Of a stretch of DNA of 64,000 bases, positions 9,106 to 17,241 are shown in pieces. The stretch spans positions 4,919-68,918 of the forward strand of contig DALZZL010000003.1 in the NCBI GenBank assembly GCA_031987425.1. Direction: 5' to 3'. The first letter of the stretch is position 1. Every line of letters begins with the position of its first letter. The notes below the pieces were generated by a model. The model did not search any database. It was not told where the DNA came from and saw nothing but the letters and a program-made list of their open reading frames with translations. This stretch comes from Stenotrophomonas_A sp002429615. GTDB taxonomy: Bacteria > Pseudomonadota > Gammaproteobacteria > Xanthomonadales > Xanthomonadaceae. The position numbers and the translations under genes were made by a program.

Positions 9106-10239
9106 TCAGGTGAAGCCGTGGCTGATCCGCGGCGAGGATGCACTCTCGTAGTCCGCGTAGGGATCGTGCTCGCCGGAGGCGCCCTCGGACAGGCGGAACT
9201 TCAACGCCAGGCCATCGCGCGAGTCGGCAGCGCGCAGCGCTTCCTCCTGCTCGATGGTGCCGCCCTTGGCCATGCGGAACAGGCACTGGTCGAAGGTTTC
9301 CATGCCTTCCTCCAGTGATTCCTCCATCGCCTGCTTGATCTCGTGCACCTGCCCGCGGCGCAGCAGGTCGCGGATCATCGGCGTATTGAGCAGCACTTCG
9401 GTCGCCGGCAGGCGGCGGCCATCGGCACCCTTCACCAGGCGCTGGGAGATGACCGCGCGCAGATTCAGCGCGAGGTTCATCAGCACGTTCTTGTGCGCGC
9501 TTTCCGGGAAGAAGTTCAGGATGCGCTCGATGGTCTGGTCGGCGTTGTTGGAGTGCAGCGTCGCCAGGCACAGGTGGCCGGTTTCGGCGAAGGCGATCGC
9601 CGCCTCCATCGTCTCGGCGTCCAGGATCTCGCCGATCAGGATCACGTCCGGCGCCTCTCGCATCGCGTTCTTCAGCGCGTTGTGGAAGGCGTGGGTGTCC
9701 AGGCCGACCTCGCGCTGGTTCACGATCGACATCTTGTGCTTGTGCAGGTATTCGATCGGGTCCTCGATGGTGAGGATGTGCCCGGTCGTGGTGCTGTTGC
9801 GGTGGTCGATCATCGAGGCCAGCGAGGTCGACTTGCCCGAACCGGTCGAGCCGACCACCAGCACCAGGCCGCGCGGCGTCATGATGACGTCCTTCAGCAC
9901 CTGGGGCAGGTTGAGCTCCTCGATGCTCGGGATCTTGCTGCGGATGGCACGGATGACCATGCCGACCTCGCCACGCTGCTTGAAGACGTTGACGCGGAAG
10001 CGTCCGGCGTCGGGCAGGGCGATGGCCATGTTCAACTCCAGGTCCCGCTCGAACTGCGGTACCTGCCCCTCATCCATCAGGGAATAGGCGATCTTCTTGA
10101 CCATGCCGGGCGGCAGGCCAGTGTTGCCGAGCGGATAGAGCTTCCCCTCGATCTTGATGTAGACCGGCGCCCCGGTGGTCAGGAACATATCCGAGGCGTT
10201 TTTTTCGGTCATCAGCTTAAGGAAATAGCCGATATCCAT
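9106..10239 (-). CDS. pilU: Type IV pilus retraction ATPase, PilT/PilU family (PilU-like)
   Basis: A 377-residue secretion-type ATPase. PilU assists PilT in depolymerising type IV pili, driving twitching movement. Visible marks: Walker A GSTGSGKS (130-137), the Asp box around TIEDPIEY, Walker B DVILIGE (198-204) and the His box TGHLCLATLHS (221-231). The N-terminus MDIGYFLKLM and the IINFFPE-like segment LNFFPESAHKN favour PilU over PilT. The usual arginine of GEIRD is replaced by leucine here (GEILDAET). No pilT gene is adjacent; instead two genes for DUF4398-type envelope proteins are divergent from it. The retraction role is inferred. Confidence 0.85.
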   Translation of the reverse strand: MDIGYFLKLMTEKNASDMFLTTGAPVYIKIEGKLYPLGNTGLPPGMVKKIAYSLMDEGQVPQFERDLELNMAIALPDAGRFRVNVFKQRGEVGMVIRAIRSKIPSIEELNLPQVLKDVIMTPRGLVLVVGSTGSGKSTSLASMIDHRNSTTTGHILTIEDPIEYLHKHKMSIVNQREVGLDTHAFHNALKNAMREAPDVILIGEILDAETMEAAIAFAETGHLCLATLHSNNADQTIERILNFFPESAHKNVLMNLALNLRAVISQRLVKGADGRRLPATEVLLNTPMIRDLLRRGQVHEIKQAMEESLEEGMETFDQCLFRMAKGGTIEQEEALRAADSRDGLALKFRLSEGASGEHDPYADYESASSPRISHGFT

Positions 10240-10336
10240 GCGCAATGCTTCCCCAACGATCGGCGGCGTCCCGTTGCAAGCGCGCCGCAGGCTTCCGACA
10301 ATGGCCGCGCTACGATCCCAACGCAACGGCACCCCA

Positions 10337-10717
10337 ATGACGGCTAGCTTCGCACAAATACGTCGATCGCTGTATGTGATCGCCTTTGCATTCGCGCCTC
10401 TTTCCCCGGCCCTGGCCCAGGTGGCGCCGGAATTGTCCGAGGCCGAGCAGGCCGTGCAGCGGGCGACCCAGGCCGATGCCGACCAGTACGCCCCGGACCT
10501 GATCAGCCAGGCCCGGCAGGAGTTGATGCAGGCCCAGCAGGCTGCCCTGGACCGCGGCCAGCGCAAGCAGCTGCCGGCCCTGGCCAAGCGCGCGGCGGTC
10601 GATGCCGACCTGGCCCGCGCCCGCAGCGAGGAGGCCGTGGCCACCGCGCAGCTGGAGCAGCGCCGGGCCGAGGTCTCGCAACTGCAGAACACCCTGGGCA
10701 CCGGGGAGGGCCGTTGA
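10337..10717 (+). CDS. DUF4398 domain protein, secreted
   Basis: A 126-residue protein with a signal peptide (residues 1-27, ending SPALAQ) and a helical, charged mature part (LSEAEQAVQRATQADADQYA) of the DUF4398 type, probably a coiled coil. Function is unknown; such proteins are often encoded just before OmpA-like proteins, as here. Its stop overlaps the next start (ATGA at 10717), so the two are translated together. It is divergent from the pilU-type gene with 97 bp between starts. The start at 10337 is chosen because it directly precedes the signal peptide. Confidence 0.75.
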   Translation: MTASFAQIRRSLYVIAFAFAPLSPALAQVAPELSEAEQAVQRATQADADQYAPDLISQARQELMQAQQAALDRGQRKQLPALAKRAAVDADLARARSEEAVATAQLEQRRAEVSQLQNTLGTGEGR

Positions 10718-11604
10718 TGAAACTGCGCAACCGAGCCCTCGTGGTGGCCCTGCTGGCCACCGTCTCCGTGACCGCCTTCGCCAAGGAAGACCTGCCGCAG
10801 GTGGTGGCGCTGCGCCAGCGCCTGGCCGCCCTGCAGGCCAATCCCGATTCGGCCGACGTCGCCCGCTACGAGCGCCTGCAGGCCGAGCAGGCCATCAATG
10901 CGGTGGCCGAGGCCAAGCGCAAGGAGCAGGACCAGGCCCTCTACATCGCCGACCGCCGGGTCGAGATCGCCGAGATCAGCGTGCGCACCACGCAGGCACG
11001 ACGTGACCTCGATCGGCTGGACAGCACCCGCAACGAGCTGATCATCGAGGCCAGCCGGCGCGACGCCGCGCGGGCCCGTCAGGAGGCCGAGCAGCTGCGC
11101 GTGCAGGCGCAGATCCAGGCCGAGGAAAGCGACCGCCTGCGCCAGGCGGCGGAACAGGAAACCCTGGCCCGCCAGGACGCCGAGGCCGCGTTGACCAGCG
11201 TCGCCGGCAAGCAGACGGCCAAGCTCAACGCCGCCCAGCAGAAGGCCGCCCAGCTGGCGCGCGAGGAAGCCGAGCTGATGGCCGGCACCAAGCTGCCGGC
11301 GTCGCGCTTCGAGGGCCGCGGCGAGGTCTTCACCCTGGCCGGGGATGCCTACAGCGGCAAGACCGACCTGTCCGGCACCGCCCAGGGCCAGGCCAAGGCG
11401 TTGGCCGAGTACCTCAACATCGGCAAGAAGGGCCGGGTCACCATCGTGGCCTACGGTGCCGACGCGGCCTCGGCCAAGGCACGTGGCGAAGCCCTCCGCG
11501 ACGCGTTGGTGAGCGCCGGCGTGGGCGCCAGCCGCTTCCAGGTCAGCACCGGCAAGGGCGCGCCCACCAAGGCCCGTGCGGCCGAGGTCGTGATCGCGCC
11601 TTGA
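10717..11604 (+). CDS. DUF4398/OmpA-like envelope protein
   Basis: A 295-residue protein: signal peptide (1-23, ending VTAFAK), a long Ala/Glu/Arg-rich helical part (about 30-190, likely coiled coil, with RRDAARARQEAEQLRVQA) and a C-terminal domain (about 200-295) that looks like a degenerate OmpA peptidoglycan-binding fold (GRVTIVAYGADAASAKARGE, LVSAGVGASRF). It may link envelope layers. The ATG at 10717 overlaps the preceding stop; a TTG one codon earlier is possible. Terminated by the hairpin at 11630. Function is inferred from architecture only. Confidence 0.72.
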   Translation: MKLRNRALVVALLATVSVTAFAKEDLPQVVALRQRLAALQANPDSADVARYERLQAEQAINAVAEAKRKEQDQALYIADRRVEIAEISVRTTQARRDLDRLDSTRNELIIEASRRDAARARQEAEQLRVQAQIQAEESDRLRQAAEQETLARQDAEAALTSVAGKQTAKLNAAQQKAAQLAREEAELMAGTKLPASRFEGRGEVFTLAGDAYSGKTDLSGTAQGQAKALAEYLNIGKKGRVTIVAYGADAASAKARGEALRDALVSAGVGASRFQVSTGKGAPTKARAAEVVIAP

Positions 11605-11629
11605 TACGTATCTGTTTGTTTGTGAAGGG

Positions 11630-11663
11630 AAATCAGGGTCGCCGCGGGCGGCCCTGATTTTTT
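11630..11663 (+). terminator. Rho-independent terminator
   Basis: The stem AAATCAGGG pairs with CCCTGATTT (about 11630-11638 with 11652-11660) around a GC-rich inner part, followed by a T run. It ends the DUF4398/OmpA-like operon. Confidence 0.85.
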
Positions 11664-11939
11664 CTGCAATGAATGCGCGGCACGCTTCCGAAACTGTGCG
11701 CGCGGCTATTGCCGGGGCGGGGGGACAAGCGTAGGGTCGAATACCCAGGTGGCATGCCGTCGCCTGGATCCGTGGAGGACGATCCGGTGGAACAGCGGCC
11801 CGAACCGAGCGTTGGCGTCCCGAAGCCCCAGGGCTCGGTCGTTACCGCCGATCGCGCCGGCTCGCCTTCCGATTCAGCGCCCCGTGCCGGGTCCGGCCGG
11901 GGCGTTCTTGTTTTCCGGAACCACGTAGGAGGCCAAGCC
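11664..11939 (+). other. Long leader upstream of ydcH-type gene
   Basis: 276 bases between a terminator and the small DUF465 gene. The reading frame of that gene is open throughout this stretch (from 11673), but the codons give a low-complexity Pro/Gly/Arg product with no family likeness, so it is treated as untranslated. No clear promoter or known structured RNA was recognised. Confidence 0.3.
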
Positions 11940-12158
11940 ATGTTCGAAGGGCAACCGCAGAGCCAAATCGATGCACTGATGAAGGCGGATCCCGAATTCA
12001 AGCAGCTCTACCAGCGACACAAGCTGCTGGACAAGAAATGCATGGATGCCGAACTCGGCGTTTTGCCGATCGACGATATGACCCTCGGCCAGATGAAGCG
12101 CGAAAAGCTGCACGCCAAGGAAAAGCTCACCCGGATCTATGACCGGATGACGCACTGA
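11940..12158 (+). CDS. YdcH/DUF465 family small protein
   Basis: A 72-residue helical, highly charged protein of the DUF465/YdcH family. The core pattern is the tandem charged helix PEFKQLYQRHKLLDKK with a second helix LGQMKREKLHAKEKL, probably a helical hairpin. Its function is unknown. The ATG at 11940 is preceded by TAGGAGG (11926-11932), a strong ribosome binding site that fixes the start although the frame is open upstream. Confidence 0.85.
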   Translation: MFEGQPQSQIDALMKADPEFKQLYQRHKLLDKKCMDAELGVLPIDDMTLGQMKREKLHAKEKLTRIYDRMTH

Positions 12159-12340
12159 CCCTCTCCCCCAACCGGAACCGCTCACCGTCGCGGGCGGTGG
12201 CAGCCCTCCTCGTCGGGCTTGCCACCGTCCGCGTCGCCTTTTCCGGCCTGCCACGCACAATCTGAACGCCCCACTAAGCATTCGGCATCCCTTCCGTCGA
12301 TAATGCGGGGTCAGCCCTTTGGGCATAACCAGAAGAAGCG

Positions 12341-13711
<1,371 letters not shown>

Positions 13712-13791
13712 TGTGATTCGTATCACTGATCCGGCGTAGACGGCGGATTTGTAAAGGTTTTGCTAAACTCCCGGCCCCTTTTGGAGTAGTC

Positions 13792-15015
13792 ATGTCGGAT
13801 CGCAATTCAAGCCCCTCGGGCGCCCCTGGCGCACTGGCGCTCGCCACTTTGGCCATCCATGGTGGGCAGTCGCCCGATCCGAGCACCGGGGCGGTGATGC
13901 CGCCGATCTACGCGACCTCGACGTATGCGCAATCCAGCCCCGGTGAACACCAGGGCTTCGAGTACTCGCGTACGCACAACCCCACGCGTTTCGCCTACGA
14001 GCGTTGCGTGGCCGCACTGGAAGGCGGCACCCGTGGCTTCGCTTTCGCCTCGGGCATGGCGGCGACCTCCACGGTGATCGAGCTGCTCGACAGTGGCGAC
14101 CACGTCGTGGCCATGGACGACCTGTACGGCGGCAGCTATCGCCTGTTCGAGCGCGTGCGCCGGCGCAGCGCCGCGCTGGACTTCAGCTTCGTCGACCTGG
14201 TTGACCTGGCCGCCTTCGAAGCGGCGATCACCCCGAAGACCAAGATGGTGTGGATCGAAACGCCCACCAACCCGATGCTCAAGATCGTCGATATCGCCGC
14301 GGTGGCGGCGGTGGCGCGCAAGCACGGGCTGATCGTGGTGGTCGACAACACCTTCGCCTCGCCGATGCTGCAGCGCCCGCTGGCGCTGGGTGCCGACATC
14401 GTGGTGCATTCAGCCACCAAGTACCTCAATGGCCACTCGGACATGGTCGGCGGCATGGCGGTGGTGGGCGACAACGCCGACCTCGCCGAGCGCATGGCAT
14501 TCCTGCAGAACTCCGTGGGTGGCGTGCAGGGTCCGTTCGACAGCTTCCTGGCGCTGCGCGGGCTCAAGACGCTGCCGCTGCGCATGCGTGCGCATTGCGG
14601 GAACGCGATGGTGCTGGCGCAGTGGCTGCAGACGCATCCGGCGGTGGAGAAGGTGATCTACCCGGGGTTGGCCTCGCATCCGCAGCACGATCTGGCCAAG
14701 CGCCAGATGTCCGGCTTTGGCGGCATCGTCTCCATCGTGCTGAAGGGTGGCTTCGACGCCGCCAGGCAGCTGTGCGAGCGCACCGAGCTGTTCACCCTGG
14801 CCGAGTCGCTGGGTGGCGTGGAAAGCCTGGTCAACCACCCGGCGGTGATGACGCATGCCTCGATCCCGGTGGCGCGTCGCGAGCAGCTGGGCATCAGCGA
14901 CGCGCTGGTGCGGCTGAGCGTGGGCGTGGAAGACGTCGAAGACCTGCGGCGGGACCTGGAGCGCGCGCTGGCCGGTGAGTCCGGAGCCCGGGACCCGTCG
15001 TCCACGGGGTCCTGA
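13792..15015 (+). CDS. metB: Cystathionine gamma-lyase/gamma-synthase (PLP-dependent transsulfuration enzyme)
   Basis: A 407-residue Cys/Met-metabolism PLP enzyme. The Schiff-base lysine is K210 in HSATKYLNGHSD; the PLP phosphate loop is FASGMAATS, and YSRTHNPTR is the usual substrate-binding segment. The family covers both gamma-synthase and gamma-lyase; the neighbouring cbs favours lyase activity (cystathionine to cysteine), while xanthomonad annotation commonly says metB. A TGGAG ribosome site lies at 13782-13786. Its stop is only 5 bp from wzm, so the O-antigen operon may be read through from here. In Xanthomonas this gene marks one edge of the variable LPS locus. Confidence 0.9.
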   Translation: MSDRNSSPSGAPGALALATLAIHGGQSPDPSTGAVMPPIYATSTYAQSSPGEHQGFEYSRTHNPTRFAYERCVAALEGGTRGFAFASGMAATSTVIELLDSGDHVVAMDDLYGGSYRLFERVRRRSAALDFSFVDLVDLAAFEAAITPKTKMVWIETPTNPMLKIVDIAAVAAVARKHGLIVVVDNTFASPMLQRPLALGADIVVHSATKYLNGHSDMVGGMAVVGDNADLAERMAFLQNSVGGVQGPFDSFLALRGLKTLPLRMRAHCGNAMVLAQWLQTHPAVEKVIYPGLASHPQHDLAKRQMSGFGGIVSIVLKGGFDAARQLCERTELFTLAESLGGVESLVNHPAVMTHASIPVARREQLGISDALVRLSVGVEDVEDLRRDLERALAGESGARDPSSTGS

Positions 15016-15020
15016 AATAC

Positions 15021-15863
15021 ATGTCCACGCAAATCGACGCGCACCAGCGTTCGTCCGCAAGCCCGTTCGCCCTGATCCGGTCGCTGGTCCGCAACCGCCA
15101 GCTCCTGCGCCAGCTGATCCGGCGCGAGGTGATCGGTCGCTATCGTGGCTCGTTCCTGGGAACCGCCTGGTCGTTCTTCAATCCGTTGCTGATGCTGACC
15201 GTCTACACCTTCGTCTTCACCACGGTGATGAAGGTGCGCTGGGTGGGCGAGGGCCCGGTGGACAAGGTCAATTTCGCGGTGCTGGCCTTCGTGGGCCTGG
15301 CCGTGCACGGCTTCTTCGCCGAGTGCCTCAACAAGGCGCCGACCTTGATCATCGCCAACGTCAACTTCGTCAAGAAGGTGATTTTCCCGCTGGATGCGCT
15401 GATCTGGGTGCTGATCGGTTCTGCCCTGTTCCATCTGGGCATCAGCATGATCGTGCTGCTGGTAGCGCAGGTGGTGCTGGGCGTCGGCGTGCCCTGGACC
15501 GCGGTGCTGTTCCCGCTGGTCCTGCTGCCGCTGGTCCTGTTGATGACCGGCCTGTCGTGGTTGCTGGCCTCGTCCGGGGTCTATCTGCGTGACATCTCGC
15601 AGGTCACGGGCGTGCTTTCCAGCATCATGCTGTTTCTTTCCCCGGTCTTCTATCCCGCCGCGTCGCTGCCGGAGTGGGTGCGGCCGTGGATGGCGCTCAA
15701 TCCGCTGACCTACATCATCGAGGACAGCCGCGCCGTGCTGGTGTTCGGCGAGCTGCCGCGACTGCCGCAATGGAGCGTGGCGATGGCGGTGGGGCTGGTG
15801 GTACTGCTGCTCGGATACGCCTGGTTCCAGAAAACGCGCAAGGGTTTCGCCGATGTCCTCTGA
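15021..15863 (+). CDS. wzm: O-antigen/polysaccharide ABC transporter permease
   Basis: A 280-residue inner-membrane ABC-2 type permease with about six membrane segments. With the ATPase Wzt it carries lipid-linked O-polysaccharide from cytoplasm to periplasm. Family marks are the amphipathic N-terminal helix region RREVIGRYRGSFLGTAWSFFNP, a conserved opening in this family, and the late WVRPWMALNPLTYIIE. No good ribosome site precedes the ATG, 5 bp after the metB stop, so translation may depend on reinitiation. The stop overlaps wzt by 11 bp. Presence of Wzm/Wzt means the ABC-dependent, not the Wzy-dependent, pathway. Confidence 0.93.
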   Translation: MSTQIDAHQRSSASPFALIRSLVRNRQLLRQLIRREVIGRYRGSFLGTAWSFFNPLLMLTVYTFVFTTVMKVRWVGEGPVDKVNFAVLAFVGLAVHGFFAECLNKAPTLIIANVNFVKKVIFPLDALIWVLIGSALFHLGISMIVLLVAQVVLGVGVPWTAVLFPLVLLPLVLLMTGLSWLLASSGVYLRDISQVTGVLSSIMLFLSPVFYPAASLPEWVRPWMALNPLTYIIEDSRAVLVFGELPRLPQWSVAMAVGLVVLLLGYAWFQKTRKGFADVL

Positions 15864-17241
15864 CGAGATCGTTGTCCACGTCGAATCGGTGTCGAAGCGG
15901 TACGAGATGTACGACACCCCGCGCGATCGCATGAAGCAGTTCGTGCTGCCGCGCCTGCGCCGTGCCGCCGGACTGGGTGAGCGCGAGTATTTCCGCGAAT
16001 TCTGGGCGCTGCGGGATGTCGGTTTCGACGTCCGCCGCGGCGAGTCGGTCGGTATCCTGGGGCGCAATGGCAGCGGCAAGAGCACGCTGCTGCAGATCGT
16101 TACCGGCACGCTCGCGCCGACCCAGGGCCGTGTCGACGTCAAGGGGCGCGTGGCCGCGCTGCTTGAGCTGGGATCGGGCTTCAATCCTGAATTCACCGGG
16201 CGGGAGAACGTCTACCTCAACGCCGCGCTGCTCGGCTTCACCGCCGATGAGGTCGATCGCAAGTTCGACGCCATCGCCGCGTTTGCCGATATCGGCGATC
16301 ACCTCGACCAGCCGGTCAAGACCTATTCCAGCGGCATGCTGGTGCGCCTGGCGTTCGCGGTGCAGGTGCAGGTGGAGCCGGACATCCTGATCGTCGACGA
16401 AGCGCTGGCGGTGGGCGATGCGCTGTTCCAGAAGCGCTGCTTCCAGCGGATCGAAAAGCTGGTGTCCGACGGTATGTCGCTGCTGTTCGTCTCGCACGAC
16501 CAGGAAAGCATCCGCACCCTGACCAACCGCTGCCTGCTGCTCAGCAACGGGCGACAGCTGGACTGGGGCTCGTCGGCCAACGTGGTGCTGCATTACCGCC
16601 GGCTGCTGCATGACGAGGAAGCGGCGTACTTCAGCAGCCTGACCGACATGCTCAAGGGCGAAGCCGCGGTGGAGGCGCCCGAGGCCGCATCCACCGATGC
16701 GCCGCAGGCGCCGGCGGCGACGATGACCGGTTCCGACCGCCTGACCTTCGGCGATGGTGGTGTGCGCATTCTCAGCGTCACCACCCTGGCGGCCGATGGC
16801 ACCGGTTCGAATGTGTTCTATCCGGGCGAGCGCCTGCGGATCAAGGTGGTCTGCGAGTCGCAGATCGCGACCGACAAGCTGTCGGTGGGTGTGCGTATCC
16901 GCAACAAGGAAGGCGTCAAGCTCTATTCCTGGGGCACGTTGAACCAGGACATGCAGCGGATGGCGGAAAACCCCGCGGCCGAGACTTTCTGGCGGCGGCA
17001 GATCCAGGCCGGCGAGCGTTTCGAAGTGGAACTGGAGTGCGACTGCGCGCTCGGCGTGAACCTGTATGAAGTGCAGGCCTCCGTGTCTTACGAGGACACG
17101 CCGGACTACCTGGCGCAGCGCATGCTGCACTGGGTGGACGAGGCCGCCTTCTTCCAGGTGTTGATGCGCAAGGAAGAGTATTTCTTCGGTGGTGTCCTGG
17201 ATCTGCGTATGCACGCAACCTGGCGCCGACAAGGCGAGTGA
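15853..17241 (+). CDS. wzt: O-antigen ABC transporter ATPase with C-terminal glycan-recognition domain
   Basis: A 462-residue ATPase. Residues 1-240 are the nucleotide-binding domain: Walker A GRNGSGKS (70-77), signature YSSGM (158-162), Walker B ILIVDE (178-183). Residues about 290-462 form an extra beta-rich domain of the Wzt_C type (GDGGVRILSV, YPGERLRIKV, LYSWGTLN). In E. coli O9a this domain binds the methyl/phosphate-modified end of the finished chain so that only terminated polymers are exported. Its presence beside a methyltransferase/coiled-coil gene suggests the same logic here. Overlaps wzm by 11 bp and the next gene by 4 bp. Confidence 0.93.
   Translation: MSSDEIVVHVESVSKRYEMYDTPRDRMKQFVLPRLRRAAGLGEREYFREFWALRDVGFDVRRGESVGILGRNGSGKSTLLQIVTGTLAPTQGRVDVKGRVAALLELGSGFNPEFTGRENVYLNAALLGFTADEVDRKFDAIAAFADIGDHLDQPVKTYSSGMLVRLAFAVQVQVEPDILIVDEALAVGDALFQKRCFQRIEKLVSDGMSLLFVSHDQESIRTLTNRCLLLSNGRQLDWGSSANVVLHYRRLLHDEEAAYFSSLTDMLKGEAAVEAPEAASTDAPQAPAATMTGSDRLTFGDGGVRILSVTTLAADGTGSNVFYPGERLRIKVVCESQIATDKLSVGVRIRNKEGVKLYSWGTLNQDMQRMAENPAAETFWRRQIQAGERFEVELECDCALGVNLYEVQASVSYEDTPDYLAQRMLHWVDEAAFFQVLMRKEEYFFGGVLDLRMHATWRRQGE

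Noticed and set aside
13741..13791. Possible sigma-70 promoter before metB (TAAACT at 13764)
   Set aside because: No acceptable -35 at normal spacing; left uncalled.
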